DNA of 64,000 nucleotides from Anarhynchus alexandrinus (Eukaryota > Chordata > Aves > Charadriiformes > Charadriidae). This document shows positions 13,435 through 24,489 of the stretch, piece after piece. Both the position numbers and the translations under genes were made by a program. Each line of letters begins with the position of its first letter. Position 1 is the stretch's first letter. The notes under the pieces were generated by a model that made no database searches, was not told the DNA's origin, and saw nothing but the letters and a program-made list of their open reading frames with translations. The DNA lies in NCBI GenBank assembly GCA_008711295.1, contig VUYV01000401.1:409916-473915 (forward strand), in the 5' to 3' direction.

Positions 13435-13529
13435 AAAAAAAAAAAAACAACCAAAAAAAACCAAAAAAAAAAGAAACAAAAAAACATTAAAACACCCAGN
13501 AAGAAACAAACAAACATTAAAACACCCAG
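13435..13529. repeat. A-rich tract with 29-bp direct repeat and an N
   Basis: Poly-A and CCAAAAAAAA units lead into two near-identical 29-bp copies (13471-13499 and 13501-13529), each ending AACATTAAAACACCCAG with one mismatch between them. They are separated by a single N at 13500. The N at the copy boundary suggests either a true tandem duplication or an assembly or gap-fill artefact. Confidence 0.85.
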
Positions 13530-16500
13530 GAAAAACACACCCCTCCTTCTTTCCTGGACTCAGATTCACTGCCAGACTCAACTTCACATCTTCAGACTCC
13601 TCTCCCACTGCCATAATCTCCACAGTTCACACTCAGTCCCTTCAGTCAGACAACGAGCAGCACAGTGAATGTTGTGGTCAAGGTGCAGTTTCTCCCTGCT
13701 CCTCCTTCTTCCTCACTCTTTTCTTCTGCTTTTGTGTGGGTCCTCCATGGGCTGCAGTCTTTTCATGAATATTTGTTATGCCATGAAGCACCTCCTCCTC
13801 CTCTGACCTTGGTGTTCCCACCTTCGTTTTCCACTCCTTTATTTTTTGTTCCCTCCCTCCTTTCTATGCTCCCTTGTTACCTTTGTGTTCCCTCCTCCCC
13901 TCTCAAGCATTTTCTGCCCTTTCTTTAATATGTTTTCACAGAAGTGCCTCAAACTTCTCCGGTGGGCTCAGCTGGCATGCCACATCTTGGGTGGCCTGAC
14001 ATGACCTCTGTGTAGGGTGTAGGGTGTAGGGGAGCCTTCAACTGTGCTGCTGCTCCTTGCCAAGTGATGGGGAACATGGATTTTCAAATACTGGAATTTT
14101 GGCAGTCTGAGAGGTTTGCATTTTCCTGGAGGCTTCCACCCTGGACTTGGTTTTAATTTGATGTAGGTTCTCACAATTACCCTGTCTCTACTCATTAAGG
14201 TGACATGAAAGCTTTTATGATAAGAAAAGCGAGACCAATGATAGATCTTAGATCAGTAGCCTGTCTTTGTCGATGATGGGCTGTGGATACGAAGGCAAAC
14301 CAGTAAGAATGGGCAAGCATACAAGGACATTTCTTCAGAACTGTCTTTTAGTTGGAAATCAAGCAAGTACTAAAGAAACATATGCCAAAAAAGAAAGATG
14401 TCTTCTGTATTTCTTTATGACTCTATTGGTCTAATGAAGCTTGTAGTCCTTTGAATAAAAGAAATGTTATTCCCACTCATATTTCCACTGTTGTTTCTTC
14501 CTGGACTGCGTGGTATTCAGTTAAGGTTAAATTGAAGTTCCACACAGCCACGATTATGATGCTGGGACCAGTTCATGTAATTTTAAAATTTTATTTCCTC
14601 CATTTTCTGAGTGATTTGGTGTCCTCATGGCATCTGTCTTTGACTTCTAACCTAAATGTCAGAGAGGAAAATTCATATTTCATGGCTTACACAGGCACAG
14701 TAAAAGGTACCGGAAGATCAGAGAGGTAGTATAGCTAAAAGGAGGAGTAAGTAACAGCTGAATGAAATAAATCTGGGTGCCTTAGTAAGTTATGTGAATT
14801 CAAAAGTCAAGCACAATGAATCTTACAGCACCCCATCCTTCAAGCAGTCTCAATTATTTTCATATTCAGGCCCTGTCATTCTTGATAATTATCTACTTGT
14901 GCAATATGGCTTAATGCCAAAATTGTCAGCACACTGATGGTATTTTTTTATGCTATGCCAGCTACTTTTTTCCCCATCTGTTTTGTAATTTTAGACTTTG
15001 GATGGCAAGGCAATAGACATCTGTAAGTTAGTGTTGATAACATTTAGAAGAACAAAAAGCTTCTATGAGCAAAAAACCAGTAAGCAACTGCAGGTATGAA
15101 CAGTATTGATGTAATGAAGAGGTGCAACCATTAGGGTATTATTATGTAGTCCTGGGTCTTCTCTTTTCTTTTTTCCAGTTGTTCCCCATTTTGTTTTCTA
15201 GCAATACTCAAAGGAAGCACAAAGGAATTATGTGTTGCACAAGGTTATTCTTGGAATTAAAATGAGTATTAATTGCTTTTTTTTTCTCCTCCTGTTGTAG
15301 AAACGTTTGCCCTTACATTCCCATGGTTTTACTCACAAAAATGCAAGATAAGAACAGAATATTATTAGTGTTGGATAAATGGGTAAACAGTATGAAAATT
15401 TGGGGTTTGCAGTTGTTTGGTTGGTTAGTTGTTTTTTTTTTTTAGTAAACCAATGTTTAATTTTAACAGGGACTTTTAGTTTCTGCTACTTTTTATTGCT
15501 GGAAGAAAATATACTTCCTATTTTTCAGACAGAGGTAATCATATCTAGAAAGGAAAGAGTGGTGATGTCTGCTGGTTACTGGTCAGATAAGTTAGGGTCT
15601 GATTCCGCAAAGGTCTTATGCATATAAGGTCCAGTAGTGCAGTAGGAAATAAATAGTAGGATAGGGTCTATTGTATAACATGTGTGTATTGTACTCTTGC
15701 TCTGCAGTGCTAAGCCTACCTCTTAACAAAATTTAGCAGCTCTGTAGTCTGACCTCTTATCTGGAGCCTGGGGAAAAGGGGTCTTGTGTCTATTCAGTCC
15801 TTGCACAGCGTGCCCTGAGGTCTCTCTGCATTATTCTTGTGTAGATGTTAATGAAATTTGAATCAAGATTTCCTTGCTCCCTCCAATGCTCACGATTCAA
15901 TCAGCCTGTGTAAAGTTACCTAAATGCTTATATATACTACAGTTGACATTTTACTTTGCCTTAAGTTGTATTCATGAATCAGGGCTGATGTAACTGAAAA
16001 TGAACCTTCCTAACACGACTTATATATGAGCTGTTCTTTTTGTCATCATTATTTTCCAATTCATTTTTTCTCACTTTTAAATCAGACACAATAAATACAT
16101 TTCTGTTTGCTCTCCCGTTTTATTGCATATAATACTGATATTACTGCAAAGCAAAAATATGCTTTGAATGAATGTTTTCATCCCTGATGGTGTTGTTTTG
16201 CATTCTAAGGGAAAGATGTACCTTGTTCTGTGCACTAGTCCAGAGTGATCTAGCTCAGTTGGCTGCAGGCCTGATCCAGCATTTTCACTATTTCCAGTGT
16301 TTTATAGTGTATATCTGCACACTAAAGGGCTACTGGGGGCAGAGGGGCTTCCTGTCTTATGATCCTGCAGCAGCACAGCTCTTCAAATGGTTCTGGAGGT
16401 GCCCTTAATCTTACAGAAAATCGGAGTGAAACTGTAGTTCACACTGTTCATCAGTCTCATTTTTATACTGTTGAAGAGAAAAAAAAAAAGGGAGAAATAC

Positions 16501-16663
16501 AGGCTTGAAAAAGTGTGAAGGGTAAAAATTTCCAAAATTGTGAAAGATAAGAAGTCCTTAGTAAAGGAGAGAAGTTGAATTTGTGTGCAACACATGCTTG
16601 ATAAGTGTCAAAGCCCTAGGCATGAGTCTTTTTTGTCTTGGACAGCATTATAAGTTCAACTTC

Positions 16664-16830
16664 TTGGTACTGCCCAGAGAGGTTGTGGAGTCTCCCACTC
16701 TGGAGAAATTCAAAACCCATCTGGACGCCGCCCTGTGCAACTTGCTGTACCTGAACCTGCTCTGGCAGAGGGGTTGGACTAGACGGTCTCCAGAGATCCC
16801 TTCCACCCCTGACCATTCTGTGATTCTGTG
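16664..16830 (+). mobile_element. CR1 LINE 3' terminal fragment
   Basis: This plus-strand copy begins in the CR1 C-terminal block ([20 protein letters not shown]), continues into the 3' UTR (CAGAGGGGTTGGACTAGACG) and ends with CATTCTGTGATTCTGTG, the CR1 terminal repeat. It is heavily 5'-truncated to about 167 bp, with no function expected. Confidence 0.95.
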
Positions 16831-17680
16831 TACTTAGGTAGAAAAGAGACATATCAACTTAATGTGGCTAGTTATATCGTAATGAAACATTTAAGGTAAA
16901 TGCTAAAAGTTGTCTGCTGCAAAGCACACTGTGTTTCCATCATTCTTTCAGGGCCTGAATAGTTAAGTTGAGTTGAAAATGTTGGTAATATGCAACCAGT
17001 AGTAAATGGACAGGCCATGTGGGAAATGAGCAGATTTTATTAAAATCGCCAAATAAAGAAAAGAGGAAAGGAGAAGGAATTCAGGGATGAAGTGTTTTTA
17101 ATCTGTTTCTTGTTTATTCTCATTACATTTAATGTAACCTCTACATTTTAGGGATTTTAGAAATCAGTAAAGTGCAAATTTTTGTATCTTCCTATGGCTT
17201 TTAGCAGGCTACTTAACCGTGGCTAATAACAAATAATTTAGATGTAATAGAGGTGTTACAATTTTTACTTGCAAAGTGATTGTTGTGAGTCCTGGTAAGG
17301 CTGACCAATGTTTTCCAAGAGTAAATACAGATGGAGCAGCATTAGCCTGGGAAAACTCAGAACAAGTTTATAATGACCTGAGATAACTTATTCTGAAGGT
17401 TGGTCAGCTAAGTATGCAGTGCTGCTGGGCTGATTGGTCCCAGGGTCTATAGAATATTCCATTCTGGGATAGGTATTTTAAAGGTATGAACAGATGGAGG
17501 GTCAGGGCTTAAGCCTGCAGCTTTGATCTATAGTGAAAAGGCCATGTTAATATACTTGCAACGGGGTTAAATTGCAACAAGGGAAATTTACCTTAAATTC
17601 TAAGAAAGAAATTTCTAGTGGTAGTCTAATTAAGTACTGAAATGGACTGTAGAGATAGTTGAGGGGCACTAAGGAATTTG

Positions 17681-17821
17681 TGTTGCTGGAGACTTTCAAG
17701 AACAGACTAGACACATGTCTGTTGGCTTGGTTAAATTATAATTCACCTTGTCTTGGGACCGGTGTGCTGGGACTGGGAAGCTGTTCAGGTTCCTACCAGC
17801 CCTGTTTTCTGTTATACTGTG
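17681..17821 (+). mobile_element. Degraded CR1-like 3' end (old copy)
   Basis: The peptide LLETFKNRLDTCLLAWL resembles the last conserved CR1 block, in which a short phrase of the form ETFKxRLDxCL precedes the 3' UTR. Downstream are a GGTTCCTACCAGCCCTGTTTTCTG phrase and a CTGTTATACTGTG tail, like the CR1 ending with the usual GATGACCT part lost. Divergence is high, so the subfamily is uncertain. An ancient L3/CR1-like copy is also possible. Confidence 0.6.
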
Positions 17822-19062
17822 CTATTGGTTTTGCTTCCTTTACTAGAGCCATTTAAAAAGACAAGCGGAGAGAATCCAAAGAATGGAGAAAAAAAATCAT
17901 CCACAAGTGTCATTGGTATCACCAGTTTAAAAAGCAATTACTGATGTTTTCTGAATACATAGGTAGGAGAGCACTTCAATTAAATTTTTTGGTTTTTACT
18001 CTCTTTGTCTCTAAGAGAACATGCAATGAAGAAAGACATATTAAATTACAGTTGCTGTAAACTTATTTCAGCTAATACATGAAGAAAGAAGCATTTGTTC
18101 AATATTTTCTCTGTCTCCTCTATAAAGAAAAGAGGATCGGAATGCAAGAGAAAGAAGAGATCTAATATTTAGTCATTTTGCAGAATGCAGTGACATACCG
18201 CAGTTTACTGACAGATTGTTTTTAATCTTACTCATGTGCTTCTCATCCTTTGCACCTCCTGCAAATGCTGTGACTTTCTCCATTGTGGTTAGAGCCCACT
18301 TTAAACAAAGAAGGTCACTTTGAATGTACAGTGACAAGGCAAATGGTTTCCCTGGCAACATCCGTCAGAATAGCTCAGTTTTTGTTGTCGTCAGTTTAGC
18401 TTTGGATGCATCAGTTTGAAAGGAGAATCAAATGTGTATGGTTTTAAAACTTAGGTGAAATGAAACGAGAGTTTGTTAGTGCAACTGAAGCACTATTGAA
18501 TAAGCAAGCAAATCATACTCCTCATACACTTGGAGTTATGTGTGTGTTTCTTTTCTCAAGTACCGACCACTAGAGAATGGATCTGTGATTAGAAATGCAC
18601 TCCAATTCTCAAAATGAGAAAAAAGAACCAAAAGATGCAACCTATCAAGAATGCAGAACCAACCAAAGAGACCTTTTAACACAAGCAAAAGAAGTCATAC
18701 AAACTCAATTTTCTCAGGTTTTTGATTTCCAGTATGCTTTTCCTTCCGACACTGAACATAATTTGAAACTCAGTTGTATGCCTTTGTAATAACTGCTGAC
18801 ATGCCATGCTGTCTAACTTTCTGCTTTTCAGACTGCCAATTATTTTGATACAATATTTGTAATTTTTTTTTTGTTTGATTTGTGGCTGTCTTGACAATGA
18901 TACAAGTGTTTCTCCTTTGTGTCAAGAAAAATTGTCAATAGTACTGTCTGTAATCTAACAATTGTGAAATTCAGACAATTGCTGAAGAAAACCAGAAAAA
19001 ATGGTGAGAAGTTGGTGATTTTTATAGAGTAGAGGACAATAAGAGGACTACTCCTACTATGC

Positions 19063-19308
19063 TGTAGTGATCCTGACAGGACGTCAAGGAGTTAATGATC
19101 CATACTCAATTAACCTAAGAGATCCCAGGCCTGTGCTGTGCTGCACTAAGCTGTATGTACAGAGTGGCCTTCAGGTATGTGTTGTGCTGCACAAGTCCGT
19201 TGGTCCCAGAATAAATTTAACTAACTAATTGTAACAGAGGAGTCTGCAGCCAGTTCCCACTGGGTACCAGCGACTACACCACCTGCACGGCCTCACCTTT
19301 ATCTAACA
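19063..19308 (+). mobile_element. Possible short solo LTR (uncertain)
   Basis: The interval starts TGTAGTGATCC and ends ATCTAACA, so it has TG...CA ends. It carries an AATAAA at 19210-19215, about 95 bp before the end, followed by a GC-richer segment resembling U5. Flanking 5-mers (TATGC and GTGCA) do not match, so no target-site duplication supports it, and I recognise no specific family. Confidence 0.3.
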
Positions 19309-20920
19309 GTGCAGCAAAGTGCTCTCATGTGAACAACCTTTCTTTTTGACAGTAGAAATGATGAATAGAGTTGCTTCCTTGTGAGAAAAAATCCCATAAT
19401 AGCTCTAACAACCCAAATGGAAGAATCTTTTCTATGGACAGGTTCTGTCCAGCATGGATCAGAGGCCCCTGTGATGCACCACCCAGCGTACCCAGCATCC
19501 AAGAGAAAGTAAGGTTAACTATACTGTTCTCTATTTCTAGTGTTAGCTCTAATATATAGCATTTTAAATGATATTTTACAGATGCTCTGTGCCTTTCTTA
19601 CCGGTATCATAACAGACCAGCATCTCCTGCTGCAAAACATGTGCTGAGTACAAAAGTCATGTTACAAGTGATGGTAAAAATTATCAATGACAATATAAAA
19701 AAATGTGAAAGCATTCATTAAACCCAATTGATTTTTTTGTAGGACATAAAAGCTAAATAAACACAGGTTTTGATAGTGATGTAATACTTCCTATTTTGAT
19801 AATGAAAAGAAAGGAAGTTAAAAGATAAATAACATTTTAAAGTTTGTCTGCATCAAAGAATTCACAACCAATTTTAAAGAAATTGAAAAAGTGTGACTCT
19901 TCCTAAAGATGATTTTTCAACACATACTTGAATGTTAAAAGAAGGCCAAGAAGGCTGAAAGTAGATTCATATTATGCTTACTGTGATAAGAATGGTTTGG
20001 CTGATTTTACTCACAGAAAAATGTTGAGAAAGGTACATGTGTTAACTAAAGAATTACAAGACACATATTCGTTGCAAACTGGTAGTGACAGCTGTAGTAA
20101 GTCAGACCAAAAACTTATGAAGGTAGGTCTGTTCTTCCTGGAAAAGAATATGTACAAAATAAACCTTCTCTTGTGGTGTTCTGATAAAGCCTAGTAACCT
20201 GATTTCTGATGATTTTTTGAGCCAGTGTTTCTACTAATTTTATTATGTTCAATAAACAGTTAAAAATTTATTCTCTGTAACTCTCCTCTTTAAAACATCA
20301 GTACTTCTGCACTCCATAACACTGTCTGGCAGTGTGCTCTTCAATGCCGTTTTGTATTGCATTTCAATGACAACATAACAAAGCGTCTTTGGTCTGTGTG
20401 AAAATTTCAGTGAGTGCCCTGCCTTTCATATACTGTGGAAGAAGTGGTGAGTAATCATTCAACTACATTCAACATTAAAAATTCACTTTTATCCTAAAAC
20501 TACATGCTCTCATATAAGCTTGCAAATTTGTATGTAGACATCCTATTTATTTTTTTTTTTTTGCATCTCTAACAAATGTTTTAGCGTTGCATAATATCTG
20601 TAAGAAATCGATAAGTAAACAGTGACAGTACTTGGAAGAAAATAGTAAAAGCTGCTATTGCTGAATTCTGTGGATGTGTAAAAATGAGGGATGAAGAATG
20701 ATGGTATAGGTATGAAGTGCAGGTGTGGTTTTACTTAGTTTGCCATCATTCAAAATGCATTTCACTGTTGGAAACTGCATAAGACTTAAAGCAAATAACG
20801 CATTAGTTGCTCAGGTTTCTTGAGAGATGGCTTCCCTGGTAATTTGACAAGAACTTTCCCAAACAAAAAAAGCAGCAAAACCAGCGCCCCACTCAAATCA
20901 TTCCCTGATAAAGTATGCAC

Positions 20921-20942
20921 ATATATATATATATATATATAT
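20921..20942. repeat. (AT)n microsatellite
   Basis: Eleven uninterrupted AT units, preceded by GCAC and followed by TTCTG. Seen directly. Confidence 0.95.
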
Positions 20943-23393
20943 TTCTGTTAAGATTCTTATTGAATAAGATTAGATTTGAACTTAAATTAAAAAAAACCCC
21001 ACATTTTCCACAGGTAATGTGTAGGGGTGAGATTGTGGCAATTACGCCATAAATGTCTGATGACATGTTACTCTCTTCTGGTTCTGTAATATTAAAATAT
21101 TACACAGTGTAGCTGGAGCTACTTTTTTCGTTGTAAGGAAATTATTCTTTTTTTTTTTTTTCACCATAGTCCGTAAGTTACAATATTGCCTAAGAGGCAG
21201 ATGAGATACTTAACTGCAACTTGTAAGAGGAAGTAATCTGAATTTTGCAAAGAATGTCTCCGAATAGATTTCAGCTGAGGGCTTTTCATGGGATGGGAAC
21301 ATTTGACAGATAATTGAGAGAGCTGTGTGGAAGAGGAATATTCAAGAAATTACTGATTGCTATGCTCTTTCCTGAAGAGCAGTTTTCATCTGTTTCTTAA
21401 AATCTGACACTGCAATGAATTATATTTTGTGATGGAGAAATTCACTCTGTCTTATAGTACAGGGCAACTCATGCTTAACATGGTAATCTCTCACACCAGA
21501 AGTTTCTTCTTACTGCATATAAACCTGATTAACCTGTCTGATGGCTTCACCCAAAAGTCATGTCAGTCTAAGGTGAACAGGTTATGCTGGGATATGAAAG
21601 TTGCTTTTGTAGTACCTACAAGTAGTAGTAATTTACAAGTCACAAGACAAACTGCCTTTGGAGCTCAGAATACAACTTTTTTTTTCCCCATGGTCATGAT
21701 GAGTTCTAATGGAAAGATAATCGTACTTTCTGTAATGAAAAGGATGAGAAAATAAGGATAAACCTGTACACTGTGGCAGTATGTATCTCAGTTTAGCTTC
21801 TGAAATCCCTGGCTTTCCTAGCTCACAAATAATGCTTATATTTGAAAAATAGTTAATCATGCTTAAACTTTCAAAACTTTGTGGACGCTAATTTATTTTG
21901 TGCTTGGAAAAAATAATATATGTAGTTTTTTTTGTTTTTTTTTTTTCTTCGTTCTATAAATAGGAAACTAGAGAAAGAAGCAGCAACTATCCAGTTTCTG
22001 GAGTACATCTCCTGTGCCACGTGCCTAAAATGCGTTACAAGTCCAAAGGTGGCTGTGCTGCCTTAGCTGTATTGGTTAATAACAGCAGTTTGGAGTCATG
22101 GGTTCTTCTGTGGCTGACTCAGTGCTGGGTACCTGACTTGCACCACAGTCGGGCTGCTGTGCCTTTGCCTCTCCAGGCCCAGCCACCTTGTGTATATCTT
22201 GATGAAGAAAGACGTCTTGTGCTGCAGTTGTGTACCCAGATGTAGTCTCAGATTACTTAGTTGTAGACGAGTCACAGTTTACTGTGGAAGTGTCAACCTG
22301 AATGGTAACTTTTATATACAGAAAAGAGATGGGATTCTAAGTACAGTTGTACAACATACTATAAATCTAGAAGAACTCAATTAAAATAAGGGGGTAGTTC
22401 TAGAGGTTCTGTAGGAATTACAAGAGCAGAATGTAAGTGTCCTGAGGTAGCACAATCAATATGTAAAAATTTATGTCATTTAAGCTTCTATTGCAGTAAC
22501 AGATAAAACACTCTGGAGGGTAGTGTCATGCTGAAAGTTACTTATATCGTGTTATTTAATGATATAAATCTCAGGTTGAGAGATTCTCACTTCATTGATT
22601 TCATATAATCATAATTTTTAGATAACTGTTTGGAGAAAAAACCCTTAATGTTTGTTTTGAAAACATTTATTTAGAAATTCAGCTATAATGTCTTGCCCTG
22701 TCTCTTTAATATGCTACTACAGTGTAGGTCAAATCCTCCATTTGACTGGTGATAAGACAAATACAGTATCTCCTCTCCCATCTCCCATGGACATGCCACA
22801 AAAATAATGTCACTTCGAGTTCAAAGCTACACATACGCATCACTCATCAGAAAATGTCCGTTTTTCAAGTACAGCTAGGCAGAAATGCCTTCCCCTTATT
22901 CATCATAAGTACTTTCATGCACACTTTCAATAAGAGAAATATGATAATATCTGCTGTTTATTATCCTTTCTGCCTTACATTTCTAATTTACCATCTCTGT
23001 TTCACAGCTATGTATGCTTCTTAACCCTGTTTCTTTGTTTCTGGTCACACAAAGAAAACAAGTTCTAGTCCGATAGAATGTACTGTCTGGCATGAAGCAA
23101 GTTCTTTCTTTGCACCCCTATTTATCCCAGGGCAGGAATAGGGATAGTTTGTCACACTTTAGCAGTCCTAGAAACTGACTGGCATTGATTTGAGACATCT
23201 GTGTGTGTGTTACCTGTCGTAAGCTGTGGCCCAAGGCAACATTATAAATGAAATCTAGAAATTTTATCCAACCTTTCTGGCTTTCCGTCTGTTGTGTATT
23301 ATTATATGTTGCAATTCCTTTGATTTCATGTGCTTCATTCTAATTTTAAAGTGTCCTTTAAACTGGTACTAGAGTTCTGTTTTGTCTTAACAG

Positions 23394-23479
23394 GGGCTGA
23401 AAGTAGTAGTATGGGAAGAATTAGAAGAAGAGATTACTTTTATGGATTTAAAGACCTGATGCTAAGAAGAAAATCCAAT
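23394..23479 (+). other. Weak candidate coding exon (unassigned)
   Basis: After TTTTGTCTTAACAG the frame reads GAESSSMGRIRRRDYFYGF and on through KDLMLRRKSN to a GTACGT donor at 23480. The peptide is highly basic (RIRRRD and LMLRRKS). The entry phase differs from the other two candidates, so it does not join directly to either. A chance open frame between cryptic splice sites is at least as likely. It lies just upstream of a CR1 fragment. Confidence 0.2.
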
Positions 23480-23596
23480 GTACGTGTCTGTACTCGAGAC
23501 ATCAAAAGCAGGAAAAATTGTGACTTTAATCCTAACAAATATCCTTCGGTTGGGTTACTTGTGGCAGAAGGGTAAAAGCAGGTGGTCATTATGAGA

Positions 23597-24290
23597 TTCA
23601 TGAAGTTCAGTAACGCCAAGTGCAAAGTCTTGCATCTAAGTCAGGGCAATCACCAGTATCAGTATAGGCTGGGTTGTGAATAGATTGAGAGCAGCCCTTT
23701 GGATGCGTACGTAGGGACACTGGTGGTTGAAAAATTGGACACAAGCTGGCAGTGCATCCGGCAGTCATATCCTGGGCTGCATCAAAAGAATTGTGGCCAG
23801 CAGGTCAAGGGGGTTGATTCTGCCCTCCTCTACTCCACTCTTGTGAAACCCTACCCGGAGTAATGCATCCAGGTCTGGGGTCCACAGTACAAGACAGACC
23901 TGTTGAAGTGGCTCCAGAGGGGCACAAAAATGCTCAAAGGTCTTCATCTCTCCTATGAAGAAAGACTGAGAGATATGTGGTTGCGACAGGGAAAAACTTT
24001 TTACCAAGGCCTGTAGTGACAGAGACGAGGGGCAACGGTTTTCAACTAAAAGAAGGTAGATTTAGATTGGACATAAGGAAGAAATTTTTTGTGATGAGGG
24101 TGGTGAGTCACTGCAACAGGTTGCCCAGAGAAGTTGTGGATGCCCCATCATTGGGAATGTTCAAGGTCAGGTTTGATGGGGTTCTGAGCAACCTGATCTA
24201 GTGAAAGACACCCTTGGTCATGGCAGGGGTTTAGCTTATGTGATCTTTAATTGTCCGTTCCAACTGAAACCATTCTGTGATTCTATGATA
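23597..24290 (+). mobile_element. CR1 LINE fragment: RT C-terminal region to 3' tail
   Basis: The plus-strand sequence begins with the CR1 phrase for KFSNAKCKVLHL and continues through a degraded GCIKRIVASRSRGLILPSSTPL-like region, here frame-shifted. It then runs to [22 protein letters not shown] and [23 protein letters not shown], and ends CATTCTGTGATTCTATGAT, the CR1 terminal repeat. A deletion near 23970-23990 joins KRLRDMW-type sequence directly to the GKNFL/GKLFT-type segment. Internal stops and frameshifts make it a pseudogene. Confidence 0.95.
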
Positions 24291-24448
24291 AACACTTGGC
24301 ACAGACTTTACTTATTCAGAATCCAGTGAAATTACACCAGAATATGAAGTACTTTAGAAGATTTAGAAAGCAATCATGATGGAAGGGCATGATGAAATCA
24401 ACGTGTAGTTTTGGCAATAGTCCTCCTTATTCTTGCAGAAACTTGGGC

Positions 24449-24489
24449 GAGATGACCTCTGAAAGTATCTTCCAACCAGAATTATTACG
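24449..24489 (+). mobile_element. Tiny CR1 3' UTR remnant
   Basis: About 41 bp (GAGATGACCTCTGAAAGTAT and on to CCAACCAGAATTATTACGG) match the CR1 3' UTR phrase that normally precedes the ATTCTATGAT tail. It lies 160 bp after a CR1 end in the same orientation and may be a relic of an older insertion. Confidence 0.55.

Larger units (their letters stand above)
9676..16663. other. Non-coding stretch with small local repeats only
   Basis: No gene recognised. It contains the duplicated segment at 12293-12385, the A-rich block with a direct repeat at 13471-13529 and two single Ns (13051, 13500). A somewhat GC-richer section lies at about 12.6-14.2 kb. It does not have the CpG density of a promoter island by eye, and no coding exon was identified there. 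Confidence 0.5.
17822..23596. other. Non-coding AT-rich stretch
   Basis: No gene recognised. It holds a possible short LTR (19063-19308), an AT dinucleotide repeat (20921-20942) and a weak candidate exon (23394-23479). A frame open from about 19942 to a GTAGGT donor at 20123 was also considered and is treated as unproven. Confidence 0.5.

Noticed and set aside
14008..14031. GTAGGGT repeated three times, resembling telomere repeat
   Set aside because: Only about three copies, and the unit is not the TTAGGG of vertebrate telomeres.
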